Shown here: positions 53,279 to 62,207 of the stretch, one piece after another | How positions within the stretch are numbered: position 1 is the first letter of the stretch | How the letters are laid out: every line of letters starts with the position of its first letter | Assembly (NCBI GenBank): GCA_028708425.1 | Contig: JAQVYY010000004.1 | Span: 1 to 64,000 of the forward strand | Direction: 5' to 3' | From: Bacteroidales bacterium | GTDB lineage: Bacteria > Bacteroidota > Bacteroidia > Bacteroidales > Tenuifilaceae | DNA: 64,000 nucleotides | Translations under genes and position numbers: made by a program | The notes under the pieces: generated by a model | What the model was told of the DNA's origin: nothing | The model's input: only the letters and a program-made list of their open reading frames with translations | Databases searched by the model: none

Positions 53279-54046
53279 CTAAGCAATTACCAGCTCAACG
53301 CCCGCTGATTCGATGAGCTTAACCACTGATTTAGAAATACCGACATCGGTAATTATGGCATCAACGTCGGTAATGTCGCAAATCTTGCCAAACCCCCTTC
53401 GCCCAAATTTGGTTGAATCGGCCAAAACAAAAACCTTACGTGCCGAGGCCATCATCAGCTGATTAAGCGATGCTTCGAGAGCATTGGTTGTGGTTAAGCC
53501 GAAATCAATGTCAATACCATCGGCCCCAATAAAAAGCTTATTGCAGCTATAGCTCTGCATCATACGCTCGGCAAATGGGCCAACAGCCGAATTCGAGCTT
53601 TTTCGAATAACCCCACCCAGCTGATGGATTTCGATACTAGGATTGATGTTAAGAATTTGAGACACATTTAACGAAGACGTTACCACCTGCAGATGCGGTA
53701 CGCCGGTTAGCTGTCGGGCCAGCTCTAAAATTGTTGACCCCGATGCAAGGATAATACTATCGTTTGGTTCAATAAAACTTAGGGTTTTGTTGGCAATTTG
53801 CTGCTTCTGCTGTACGCCAATCTTTTCCTTTTCGTGGATATTACGATCGGTAATATAGGGATTAACTAACGATGCGCTTCCGTGTGCCCGGTAAAGCAAA
53901 TTTCTGGCCTCAAGAATTTTCAGGTCCTTACGTATGGTAACCAGCGAAACGCCCAGCTCATCGCTCAGCTCGCTTACATTAACAAAACCCTGTTCTTGTA
54001 GCTTATTAAGGATAATCTGGTGCCGTTTTGCAATACTATTCGACAT
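53279..54046 (-). CDS. glpR: DeoR/GlpR-family transcriptional repressor
   Basis: A 255-residue regulator. The N-terminal DeoR helix-turn-helix is VNVSELSDELGVSLVTIRKDL (residues about 22-42), and the sugar-phosphate-sensing domain has ILASGSTILELARQL and KLFIGADGIDIDFGLTT. The gene is divergent from glpD-glpK, so it is most likely the glycerol-3-phosphate-responsive repressor of that operon. A TATTTTTG -7 motif at 54081-54088 precedes it. The effector is inferred from context only. Confidence 0.87.
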   Translation of the reverse strand: MSNSIAKRHQIILNKLQEQGFVNVSELSDELGVSLVTIRKDLKILEARNLLYRAHGSASLVNPYITDRNIHEKEKIGVQQKQQIANKTLSFIEPNDSIILASGSTILELARQLTGVPHLQVVTSSLNVSQILNINPSIEIHQLGGVIRKSSNSAVGPFAERMMQSYSCNKLFIGADGIDIDFGLTTTNALEASLNQLMMASARKVFVLADSTKFGRRGFGKICDITDVDAIITDVGISKSVVKLIESAGVELVIA

Positions 54047-54080
54047 CGTTTTGCATCTTTTAGTATAAAGAGTGAAAAGA

Positions 54081-54088
54081 CAAAAATA
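54081..54088 (-). promoter_or_regulatory. Candidate -7 element (TATTTTTG) for glpR
   Basis: The minus-strand match to TAnnTTTG lies 35 bases before the glpR ATG, divergent from the glpD promoter motif at 54173-54180. Confidence 0.45.
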
Positions 54089-54118
54089 CCCAAAATTGCC
54101 TACAGTTAAAAATTATGG

Positions 54119-54162
54119 CGAAAAAAATTTCGATTTAACTTCGTTTTCTTTCTTTTCGTAAT
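54119..54162. promoter_or_regulatory. Candidate GlpR operator region
   Basis: Between the divergent -7 motifs lie a palindrome CGAAAAAAATTTCG (54119-54132) and two further TTCG-containing half-sites, TTCGTTTTC (54140-54148) and TTTTCGTAA (54153-54161). GlpR/DeoR-family operators often contain TTCG/CGAA half-sites, so this is a plausible but unproven binding region. Confidence 0.4.
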
Positions 54163-54172
54163 GATTATTGCC

Positions 54173-54180
54173 TATTTTTG
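54173..54180 (+). promoter_or_regulatory. Candidate -7 element (TATTTTTG) for glpD-glpK
   Basis: It matches TAnnTTTG followed by C, 32 bases before the ATG at 54213. A start at 54168 would precede the transcript, so it was rejected. Confidence 0.5.
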
Positions 54181-54212
54181 CATTAAACAAGTTTCGACAA
54201 CTTTCTTTTATC

Positions 54213-55778
54213 ATGAATAGAGAAAAATTAGTACTACGATTGTCCGAAACCGAAAGCGCATTCGATTTTGTAGTAATTGGTGGTGGCGCAACGGGCATAG
54301 GCATAGCCCTTGAGGCAGCAACAAGGGGTTACAGCGTGATACTTTTAGAGCAATCGGACTTTACCAAGTCGACCTCGAGCAAAAGCACTAAATTGGTACA
54401 CGGCGGGGTTCGCTACCTTGCACAGGGTAATATTGGATTGGTACGCGAAGCTTGCGTTGAACGCGGGTTGCTTGTAAAAAACGCACCCCATTTGGTTAGA
54501 AATCAGCCATTCGTAATTCCCGCCTTTGGGCTATTCGATGAAGTTTTGTACACGGTTGGACTAACATTTTACGACTTGCTTGCGGGCAAGTACAGCCTAG
54601 GCCGCTCGCTACGAATATCAAAAACAAAAACACTTGAAAAATTACCGACCCTAAAGAAAAGGAAGGTTTCGGCAGGCATTGAGTACCACGATGGTCAGTT
54701 CGACGATTCGCGCCTAGCTATTAATGCGCTGCAAACAGCCATTGAACACGGTGCTTGCGCCATTAACTACATGCCGGTAAAATCGCTACTAAAAAACGAC
54801 AAACAAATGATTTGCGGCGTTTCGGCATTGGATTTAGAAACTGGAAAAGGTTACGAGATTAAGGGCAAAGCGGTAATTAACGCCACAGGCGTTTTTGCCG
54901 ATGAGGTGCTGCAGATGGATAGCCCCGGACAGCGCAATACCATGCGCCCCAGTCAGGGAATTCATCTGGTGCTAGACAAATCGTTTTTAGGCAACGACTA
55001 TGCGCTTATGATACCCAAAACCAACGACGGCAGGGTGCTGTTTGCTGTACCATGGCACGGTAAAGTTGTTGTGGGCACAACAGATACCCCTATTGACACA
55101 CCCACTCTTGAGCCCGTAGCCATTGAGCATGAAATTGACTTCATTCTAAATACAATGGCAAAATATCTAACCAAAGCGCCAACCAGAGCCGATGTGCTTA
55201 GCATATTTGCTGGGCTACGCCCCTTAGCCGCCCCCAAAAACGAGAATTCAAAAACAAAAGAGATTTCGCGCAGCCACAAAATTACGGTTACATCCTCGCA
55301 ATTATTTACCATGATTGGGGGCAAGTGGACAACCTTTCGCCGTATGGCACAGGATATGGTTGATAAGGTAGAAAAAACAAAGAATTGGGAAAGAACGAAA
55401 ACTGCCACCCGACAGATGAAACTACACGGTTACAAGGAAAATATAGACCTTAACCACTCGTTATACTTCTATGGTAGCGACAAGGAAGAGCTGCTAAAGC
55501 TTATGGAAAGCGAACCTAACGCCAATCGGCTTATTAGCAGCAAGCTTAATATATATGCGGGGCAGGTAATTTGGGCTGTACGATACGAAATGGCGAGAAC
55601 GGTGGAAGATTTCCTGTCGCGCAGGGTACGATGCCTGATTTTAGATGCCCGCGAAGCATTACAAATAGCACCCAGGGTTGCTCAAATTATGGCTAAGGAA
55701 TTGGGCAAAGACGAGCAATGGGAGAAAGATCAGATTAAAGAGCTTGAGGAAGTTGCATCGAACTACATTCTTCAATAA
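54213..55778 (+). CDS. glpD: FAD-dependent glycerol-3-phosphate dehydrogenase
   Basis: A 521-residue flavoprotein that oxidises glycerol 3-phosphate to dihydroxyacetone phosphate and passes electrons to quinone at the membrane. The N-terminal FAD-binding motif is VVIGGGATGIGIALEAATRGYS (about residues 22-43). The family motif STKLVHGGVRYLAQGNIGLV follows near 65-84, and GTTDTP and the C-terminal MIGGKWTTFRRMAQDM region are present. It is the first gene of the operon with glpK. Confidence 0.95.
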   Translation: MNREKLVLRLSETESAFDFVVIGGGATGIGIALEAATRGYSVILLEQSDFTKSTSSKSTKLVHGGVRYLAQGNIGLVREACVERGLLVKNAPHLVRNQPFVIPAFGLFDEVLYTVGLTFYDLLAGKYSLGRSLRISKTKTLEKLPTLKKRKVSAGIEYHDGQFDDSRLAINALQTAIEHGACAINYMPVKSLLKNDKQMICGVSALDLETGKGYEIKGKAVINATGVFADEVLQMDSPGQRNTMRPSQGIHLVLDKSFLGNDYALMIPKTNDGRVLFAVPWHGKVVVGTTDTPIDTPTLEPVAIEHEIDFILNTMAKYLTKAPTRADVLSIFAGLRPLAAPKNENSKTKEISRSHKITVTSSQLFTMIGGKWTTFRRMAQDMVDKVEKTKNWERTKTATRQMKLHGYKENIDLNHSLYFYGSDKEELLKLMESEPNANRLISSKLNIYAGQVIWAVRYEMARTVEDFLSRRVRCLILDAREALQIAPRVAQIMAKELGKDEQWEKDQIKELEEVASNYILQ

Positions 55779-55823
55779 TTTGTAGAGTTTAGCTATCTTC
55801 GAAACTTAAAAGACTTTCAAAGG

Positions 55824-57314
55824 ATGGAAAAATTTATACTAGCACTCGACCAGGGCACAACCAGCTCACGTGCGCTGCTTTTCGACCACAACGGCAATAT
55901 CCGCTCCATGGCACAAAAAGAGTTTACCCAAATATTCCCCAAACCCGGATGGGTAGAACACAACCCCCAAGAGATATGGTCGTCGCAGGTGGCAGTGGCA
56001 GCCGAGGCCATGTCGAGAATAAGCATAAATGGCAGCTGCTTAGCAGGAATAGGCATAACCAACCAGCGCGAAACCACCATTGTGTGGGATAGAAAGAGCG
56101 GTGAGCCAATTTATAACGCCATTGTGTGGCAAGATAGGCGTACATCAACATTTTGCGATGAGCTGAAAGCCAAAGGCTATTCGGGCACTATTAGACAAAA
56201 AACTGGCCTGGTGGTAGATGCCTACTTTAGCGGCTCGAAAATAAAATGGATACTCGACAATGTGGATGGTGCCAGAGATAGAGCAAAAAAAGGAGAACTT
56301 GCCTTTGGCACGGTTGATTCGTGGCTAGTTTGGAAACTAACGCAGGGCCGTACCCACGTTACCGACGTATCCAACGCAAGTCGGTCAATGCTTTTTAATA
56401 TAAATACGTTGGAGTGGGATGCCGAGTTGCTGGAACTTTTCAAAATTCCCATTGAAATGATGCCCCGCATAGCCTCATCGAGCGAGATATACGACCATAC
56501 CAACACCACGTTTTTTGCATCTAAGGTGCCCATTGGGGGCATTGCTGGCGACCAGCAAGCGGCACTGTTTGGACAAATGTGCGTTGATAAGGGAATGGTA
56601 AAGAATACCTACGGAACGGGTTGCTTCATTCTAAAGAACACAGGCAGCAAGCCTTTTATATCAAAAAACAACCTTATAACCACCGTTGCTTGGCAAATTA
56701 ACGGCAAAACTACCTACGCCCTTGAAGGCAGCATATTTAATGGTGGTACGGTTGTGCAATGGCTTCGAGATGGTTTGGGCATTATCAAATCATCGGCCGA
56801 AGTGGAAATCCTGGCAGCACAGGTTGATGATAATGGCGACGTTTTTTTTGTACCCAGCTTCACGGGTATGGGTGCACCCTACTGGGATCAGTACGCCCGT
56901 GGACTAATGATAGGCATAACCCGTGGCACCACCCGTGCCCATATTGCCCGGGCTGCACTCGAGGGCATAGCCTACCAAAGCATGGACGTAATTGGTGCCA
57001 TGGACACAGATACGGGAATGAAAATTACCGAGCTAAGGGTTGATGGTGGCGCATCGGCCAATAATTTGCTGATGCAGTTCCAAGCCGATATGCTTCGAGT
57101 TCCGGTAATAAGACCCAAGGTAATTGAAACCACCGCTCTGGGTGCTGCCTACCTAGCTGGCTTGTCGACTGGTTTTTGGAAAGATATTGATGAAATAAAA
57201 ACGCAATGCCAGCAAGATTTCACATTTGTCCCCATACTCGATAACGAAAAAAGTTTGCAGCTAAAAAACAAATGGTTAGATGCCATTGAAAGGGCAAAGG
57301 GATGGGATAAGTAG
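55824..57314 (+). CDS. glpK: Glycerol kinase
   Basis: A 496-residue ASKHA-fold kinase phosphorylating glycerol to glycerol 3-phosphate. Signatures are [19 protein letters not shown] (about 7-25), [30 protein letters not shown] near 80-110, and [14 protein letters not shown]. It lies 45 bases after glpD and is presumably cotranscribed. No glycerol facilitator (glpF) is in the window, so uptake must be encoded elsewhere or be passive. Confidence 0.97.
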   Translation: MEKFILALDQGTTSSRALLFDHNGNIRSMAQKEFTQIFPKPGWVEHNPQEIWSSQVAVAAEAMSRISINGSCLAGIGITNQRETTIVWDRKSGEPIYNAIVWQDRRTSTFCDELKAKGYSGTIRQKTGLVVDAYFSGSKIKWILDNVDGARDRAKKGELAFGTVDSWLVWKLTQGRTHVTDVSNASRSMLFNINTLEWDAELLELFKIPIEMMPRIASSSEIYDHTNTTFFASKVPIGGIAGDQQAALFGQMCVDKGMVKNTYGTGCFILKNTGSKPFISKNNLITTVAWQINGKTTYALEGSIFNGGTVVQWLRDGLGIIKSSAEVEILAAQVDDNGDVFFVPSFTGMGAPYWDQYARGLMIGITRGTTRAHIARAALEGIAYQSMDVIGAMDTDTGMKITELRVDGGASANNLLMQFQADMLRVPVIRPKVIETTALGAAYLAGLSTGFWKDIDEIKTQCQQDFTFVPILDNEKSLQLKNKWLDAIERAKGWDK

Positions 57315-57418
57315 CTAAGTGTAAATTTGAAGAGAAGTGCAAGTACCTTTCTGAAAAAAACACAACCACTACCTATAAAAACATAGGCGCAAACATATGC
57401 CCTCGGCGTTTTTTAAAT

Positions 57419-58672
57419 TTACCCAATAGCTTTAGCAACAACCTTAATTCTAGGGTAATAAATTATTCCACCCAAAAGACATATAAGGCTGGCAACCAAA
57501 AGGGTTATTTGAACACCAATTGCACCCGATATTGACCCCAGCAGCAGGCTACCCAGAGGCGTTATACCCAAAAACGACATTCCGTAAAGTGCCATTACAC
57601 GTCCTCTTTTACTATCATCAACAATGGTTTGAATTAACGTATTTGATGATGCAAACTGAACAATCATACCGAAACCAGTTATATAAAGAACAAGCAGCGA
57701 AAGAATAATACTCGTTGACAGGGATAGACTAAACAGCCCCAGTGAAAAAATTACCGAAGTTATAAAGATGAGCTTTGGCAGCTTATAAACCCCCTTTTGC
57801 GAAGCCAGGTAAACTGCCCCGGTTAAGGCACCAGCACCAAACGCCCCCGTTAAAAAGCCCAAAAGTTGAGATCCGCCACCTAAAATATCTTTGGCAAAAA
57901 CTGGCATAAATACTTGGAAAGGCAATCCAAAAAAGCCCATTGTTACCACAAGCATAAGCAGAAAACGAATGGGTTTTGAAGCAAAAGCATATTTTGCCCC
58001 CTCAACCAGATCTGATACAACCGAGCCATGCTCCCGATTAAGATTTGTTGGAGCAACCCTCATGACCAGTAATGAGAGCACAACACCTAAAGAGCTAAAC
58101 CCATTAATTATAAAGCATAGCCCCTCTCCTACCCATGCAATTAAAAATCCACCCACCATGGGCCCAATAAATCGAGCCGAATTGAAAAGGGTTGAATTAA
58201 GCGCAATGGAATTTTGCAGAAGATCCTTATCGCCAATCATTTCGAGCAGAAAGGCATGGCGAAATGGGTTATCGAACGCTATTACAATACCACTAAACGA
58301 TGCAATTACCGCAATATGCCACACCTCAATAGCATCGGTAAGCACAAGGGCTCCCGTAACAAATGCCAAAAACATTGGTATTGTTTGGGTAACAATAAGC
58401 ACCTTACGCCTATTGAGCCTGTCGGCAAAAACACCAGCAAATGGTGTTAAGAATAGGGCCGGAATTTGCCCAGCAAAACCAATTACCCCCAACCAAAATG
58501 CCGAATCGGTTAGGCGATAAACAAGCCAACCCAAGGCGATATTTTGAATCCACACCCCTAAAAGCGACACGGTTTGCCCCATGAAGAACAAGCGAAAGTT
58601 GCGAATTTTTAACGCTCTAAAGGCAAACTTAAGGCGATTAAAATAAGAACGTGAACTGAAAAAGCGATTCAT
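57419..58672 (-). CDS. MFS transporter (EntS/MFS_3-like)
   Basis: A 417-residue membrane protein with 12 hydrophobic segments. The start RNFRLFFMGQTVSLLGVWIQNIALGWLVYRLTD and the loop FADRLNRRKVLI with the MFS motif-A pattern resemble the EntS-like drug/siderophore exporter branch. The substrate is not predictable. The gene has its own -7 motif (58698-58705) right after a terminator and is convergent with glpK. Confidence 0.87.
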   Translation of the reverse strand: MNRFFSSRSYFNRLKFAFRALKIRNFRLFFMGQTVSLLGVWIQNIALGWLVYRLTDSAFWLGVIGFAGQIPALFLTPFAGVFADRLNRRKVLIVTQTIPMFLAFVTGALVLTDAIEVWHIAVIASFSGIVIAFDNPFRHAFLLEMIGDKDLLQNSIALNSTLFNSARFIGPMVGGFLIAWVGEGLCFIINGFSSLGVVLSLLVMRVAPTNLNREHGSVVSDLVEGAKYAFASKPIRFLLMLVVTMGFFGLPFQVFMPVFAKDILGGGSQLLGFLTGAFGAGALTGAVYLASQKGVYKLPKLIFITSVIFSLGLFSLSLSTSIILSLLVLYITGFGMIVQFASSNTLIQTIVDDSKRGRVMALYGMSFLGITPLGSLLLGSISGAIGVQITLLVASLICLLGGIIYYPRIKVVAKAIG

Positions 58673-58697
58673 AAAACTACCTTATTGGGCATTTATA

Positions 58698-58705
58698 CAA
58701 ACCTA
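58698..58705 (-). promoter_or_regulatory. Candidate -7 element (TAGGTTTG) for the MFS gene
   Basis: The minus-strand match to TAnnTTTG lies 26 bases before the ATG and immediately after the upstream terminator. Confidence 0.45.
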
Positions 58706-58738
58706 AAAACGAGACCCTTAGCTGTCTGAAGGTCTCGT
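58703..58738 (-). terminator. Terminator after the dihydroorotate-dehydrogenase-like gene
   Basis: On the minus strand ACGAGACCTT, a loop and AAGGGTCTCGT (one bulged base) are followed by TTTTTAG. It would end the transcript of the gene at 58942-59943 after it passes through repeat copy 12. Confidence 0.7.
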
Positions 58739-58820
58739 CATTGTAAAATATTCTTTGTGGAACAAAAGTAATCATGAAATATGAAAACTAAAACTATTGC
58801 CTGGCTATCTTTTCAGGTCT

Positions 58821-58970
58821 TTAACCCCAGATATTGATTGGAATAATTGGGGTCTCCGACAGCGACTATGTCTCACAACCAATTTTGTAACCCAAAATTG
58901 GGCTCGATTATGTCGGGGTAACCCGCATTTGCATACATCTTTTACAAATTTGATGAATAATGCGGGTTAA
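58821..58970 (+). repeat. Four-hairpin dispersed repeat, copy 12 (full length)
   Basis: It runs from TTAACCCCAGATATTG to AATGCGGGTTAA. Bases 58942-58970, read on the minus strand, encode the last eight residues NPHYSSNL and the stop codon of the dihydroorotate-dehydrogenase-like gene. Confidence 0.9.
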
Positions 58971-59943
58971 AATATTTCATAAACTGAACACGCTCGTATG
59001 CTGCCGGATTAAAGGTTTTGGCTTGGCTCATCTTGCCCTTAAAATCATCGATAGTAGTATACTCCATGCTGTCCATCCATGTCTCTAGGTCCTTAAGCAT
59101 TTCGCCAACACGGCTCAAACCATTTCGGTATAGGGTTGAAGCAACATGCACCACCGATGCACCTGCCAGTAGGACTTTGGCTACAGCATTGCCGTCGTGA
59201 ATGCCTGTGGAGGCTGCTAAATCGCACGATACGCGCTCGCTCATAATGGCAATCCAACGCAAGGGCATTGACAGGTCGCTTGGCGAGCTAAGCACGTTAC
59301 CCGCTGTAAAGCTAAGGGTATTTATATCGATATCGGGATTGTAGAACCTGTTAAACAGGACTATGGATTTAATCGGGGTTTCGCTTAGCCGCTTTAAAAA
59401 GCTGGCTAGGGAAGCATTGTAATGGCTAATTTTAACCGCAACGGGAATGCTAACAAGGCTTGTAACCCTCTCAATTATATCAAAATACAGCTTTTCATTC
59501 TCCTCAGCCGTACGATTAAAATCGGATGGCAATGCAAATATATTAAGCTCTAGGGCATCGGCACCCGCCTCCTGAATACGCTTGGCAAAATCGGGCCATT
59601 TATGCGCTGTTACGCAGTTAATGCTAGCAATAACCGGAATGTTAACTTCGCGCTTGGCATCGGAAATAAGCTTTATGTAGTTTGCAACGGGATCCTCTAT
59701 TTCATCAAAATCAAAATATTCCATAGTTTCAGGGTAAATAAAACCGGTTGCCTGCATCCTATTCATGCTATCCTGGGTCTCCATAATTATCTCCTCTTCG
59801 AACAGCGACTTAATAACAACCGCACCTACCCCGCTATCTTCAAGCGCCTTTATACCTTTTAACGAGCTTGTTAAACCTGAGCTTGCAGCAACTATTGGGT
59901 TTTTAAGGGCAAGCCCCATGTATTTTACTGTCAAATTTTTCAT
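58942..59943 (-). CDS. Dihydroorotate dehydrogenase-like flavoprotein
   Basis: A 333-residue TIM-barrel protein of the dihydroorotate dehydrogenase family. MGLALKNPIVAASSGLTSSL, SINCVTAHKWPDFAKRIQEAG, VAVKISHYNASLASF and HDGNAVAKVLLAGASVVHVAST resemble PyrD/PreA. However, the active-site segment after ALELN reads IFALPSDFNRT rather than the NxSCPN of true class 1 enzymes, so the reaction is uncertain. Related Bacteroidota proteins are only annotated as dihydroorotate dehydrogenase-like. The normal C-terminus appears to end near VQFMKYF; the final NPHYSSNL comes from repeat copy 12. Confidence 0.8.
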   Translation of the reverse strand: MKNLTVKYMGLALKNPIVAASSGLTSSLKGIKALEDSGVGAVVIKSLFEEEIIMETQDSMNRMQATGFIYPETMEYFDFDEIEDPVANYIKLISDAKREVNIPVIASINCVTAHKWPDFAKRIQEAGADALELNIFALPSDFNRTAEENEKLYFDIIERVTSLVSIPVAVKISHYNASLASFLKRLSETPIKSIVLFNRFYNPDIDINTLSFTAGNVLSSPSDLSMPLRWIAIMSERVSCDLAASTGIHDGNAVAKVLLAGASVVHVASTLYRNGLSRVGEMLKDLETWMDSMEYTTIDDFKGKMSQAKTFNPAAYERVQFMKYFNPHYSSNL

Positions 59944-60486
59944 ACTTATACTTTTTAGTTTAATTAGAAGACGTAAATTACAAAAAATAATTCACTCATC
60001 ATAAATATACAGCATGGATGTTGAGTAAAAGCTCAATACAAAGAAAAACTGCCCGTAAAAAAATGACAGATAAACCAAAATGAGTAAGAAAATAGCACGA
60101 ATTAATCTGGGGGCATACCCCTAATGCCATCATTTTATGGCTGTTGAATGTTTTACCTTACCATGAGCAACATAATCACTGCATAAATGTCCGTAATTAC
60201 AAAACATTTAAAATTTTTAGGGCGAAAGAAGTAGCAGCTAAAATGGCTGTGCTTTTAAGGAGCCGGACAAAGAGAAATAGCTGAGCGTTAGATATTCGAC
60301 CCCCAATTTTTTACCATTTGGCAGAAAGTTGCATCCAGTATACCTTGCCCCTTTACGTTTTCGTTGTGTAACAATTGCTTGTGCTCCAATCCTCCTAATG
60401 TAAACCTTCAGGTATCTAAAGCGTTATTGAGTTGATTTATAATAATTGCTGCCTGAGCCCTATGCCAAAAATTAACATGATTTGAT
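59944..60486. other. Intergenic region without recognised features
   Basis: About 540 bases between the divergent dihydroorotate-dehydrogenase-like and ABC substrate-binding genes. No credible gene, RNA gene or repeat copy is seen; short frames lack family resemblance. Confidence 0.5.
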
Positions 60487-60494
60487 TAGTTTTG
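60487..60494 (+). promoter_or_regulatory. Candidate -7 element (TAGTTTTG) for the ABC transporter operon
   Basis: It matches TAnnTTTG and lies 22 bases before the ATG at 60516, excluding the in-frame TTG at 60492 that overlaps it. Confidence 0.45.
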
Positions 60495-60515
60495 TATCCT
60501 ATAAGAATAAAAAAA

Positions 60516-61469
60516 ATGCAAATTAAGTTCCCCATACTACTTGTTGTAACGCTAATCTTTTTTGGCTGTGGGTATCAACCAAAACATAGTAATGTAGTAA
60601 CCATTGCCACCCTAAAAGGTCCCTCGGCTATGGGGATGATAAAGTTTATTGATAGCCTAAGCACGGCAAACGATAGCCAAATTAAGGTCGAAATACTTAA
60701 CGAGCCCATACAGGTTCGTAAAATGGTAATTGATGGGAGTGCCGATTTTGCCATTCTTCCCACCACAATGGCATCCATACTATATAATAAGGGCATTGAC
60801 TACAGGCTGCTAGCCATTCCGGTTTGGGGAACGCTTTACCTTTTTGGTAACGATACTACCATAACCAAATGGGAGCATTTAAGGGGGAAGAGGGTACACG
60901 CTATGGCAAAGGGTATGACCCCCGATGTGCTTTTTCGGTACCTGCTAATACAGCACGGTTTAAACCCAGACAAAGATGTTACCCTAGATTATAGTTTCCC
61001 AACTCATATTGATTTGGCCAATGCGGTGGCAGCCGAGCAGGCTAATTTAGGCGTAATATCGGAACCATTGGTTAGCCTTGTTATGCAGCGCAATGCGAGG
61101 GTTAAGTCAATTTTCGATTTGAATGCCGAGTGGAATAAGGTTTTGGATGTGCCCATTGCACAAACCGCATTTATTGTAAAGGGCGAGTTGGCTAAGAATA
61201 ACCAAGAGCTGGTTGAAAAGATTGTGCGGAGCTATCAGTACTCAACCCAATGGGTAAATCAGTACCCCGATAGCGCGGCAAACCTTATAGTGAAGTACAA
61301 TATTTTGCCCAATGCTCAGGTGGCTGCTAATGCCATTCCGAGGTCGAACCTACATTTTGTTAGGGCAAATACCATAAGTACACAGATTAATGCGTACCTA
61401 AATATTTTTTACCAAATGAGTCCCGATATAATAGGAGGGAAGTTACCCGATGAAAATTTCTACCAGTAG
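60516..61469 (+). CDS. ABC transporter substrate-binding lipoprotein (NMT1/SsuA-like)
   Basis: A 317-residue lipoprotein with lipobox IFFGC near residue 18. The remainder matches the periplasmic-binding-protein fold of the NMT1/SsuA/TauA group: VTIATLKGPSAMGMIKFIDS, ADFAILPTTMASILYNKG and RGKRVHAMAKGMTPDVLFRYLL. Typical ligands are sulfonates, nitrate or thiamine precursors; here it is not predictable. It overlaps the permease gene by 20 bases. Confidence 0.87.
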   Translation: MQIKFPILLVVTLIFFGCGYQPKHSNVVTIATLKGPSAMGMIKFIDSLSTANDSQIKVEILNEPIQVRKMVIDGSADFAILPTTMASILYNKGIDYRLLAIPVWGTLYLFGNDTTITKWEHLRGKRVHAMAKGMTPDVLFRYLLIQHGLNPDKDVTLDYSFPTHIDLANAVAAEQANLGVISEPLVSLVMQRNARVKSIFDLNAEWNKVLDVPIAQTAFIVKGELAKNNQELVEKIVRSYQYSTQWVNQYPDSAANLIVKYNILPNAQVAANAIPRSNLHFVRANTISTQINAYLNIFYQMSPDIIGGKLPDENFYQ

Positions 61470-62205
61470 ATATAAACTTATAAGCCTTGCGGCGGTTGCT
61501 CTTATGCTCTTTCTGTGGAAAGGGTTGGCGTTGTATTTCAACTCCGACTTTATTTTGCCGCATCCGGAGCGAACGTTAGTAAAAACCATTGCACTTTTTG
61601 GCGAGAGCCAATTTTTACTTGTTGTTGGTGCTACCATTTTGCGAGGTGTTTTGGGGTTTGTTATTTCGCTGGTTTTTGGGGTTGTTTTCGGAATTTTAGC
61701 GGGAGTTAGTCCCGATTTCAACGCTTTTTTAAAGCCCATTCTGGTGGTGTTACGCTCAACCCCAGTTATTGCCATAATTCTGCTGGCGCTTATTTGGCTT
61801 AACGCCACCTCTGTGCCTGTTTTTATTGCCATACTAACCATGTTCCCTTTTATTTGCACCAATACCATTGATGGTATTAGGAGCGTTGATAAGCAGCTGG
61901 TTGAAATGGCTTGGATTTACAAGGTTGGCAGGTTTCGTATTGCTAAGGAGGTGTATCTGCCTGCTATTATGCCCTTTATAATTAGCGGAGCATCAAGTGC
62001 AATGGGCATAGGTTGGCGTGCCATTATAATTGGCGAGGTGCTTAGTCAGCCGCGATACGGAATAGGTACCGTAATGCAATCGGCGCAAACCTTTTTAAAT
62101 GTTGATGCGGTAATTGCGTGGACTATTATTGCCGTGCTTTTAAGCTATGTTTTTGAACGAATTATTAGGTTAACAGAGAAACGAATAGTGGTTTGGAGAG
62201 ATTAG
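61450..62205 (+). CDS. ABC transporter permease (SsuC/TauC-like)
   Basis: A 251-residue inner-membrane protein with about six hydrophobic segments. The BPD-transport EAA loop (EVYLPAIMPFIISGASSAMG, about 175-194) contacts the ATPase. GLALYFNSDFILPHPERTL at the N-terminus and TPVIAIILLALIWLNATSVPV are typical of the SsuC group. It is the second gene of the operon. Confidence 0.9.
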   Translation: MKISTSRYKLISLAAVALMLFLWKGLALYFNSDFILPHPERTLVKTIALFGESQFLLVVGATILRGVLGFVISLVFGVVFGILAGVSPDFNAFLKPILVVLRSTPVIAIILLALIWLNATSVPVFIAILTMFPFICTNTIDGIRSVDKQLVEMAWIYKVGRFRIAKEVYLPAIMPFIISGASSAMGIGWRAIIIGEVLSQPRYGIGTVMQSAQTFLNVDAVIAWTIIAVLLSYVFERIIRLTEKRIVVWRD

Positions 62206-62207
62206 CA

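Noticed and set aside
57891-58520. 209-codon open frame on the plus strand
   Set aside because: It is antisense to the MFS transporter gene, with serine/threonine-rich content typical of a shadow frame.
58942-59943. Calling the gene pyrD
   Set aside because: The active-site segment differs from true dihydroorotate dehydrogenases, so only a family-level name is justified.
59944-60515. tRNA or other RNA gene in the long intergenic region
   Set aside because: No cloverleaf or conserved T-loop sequence was found by eye.
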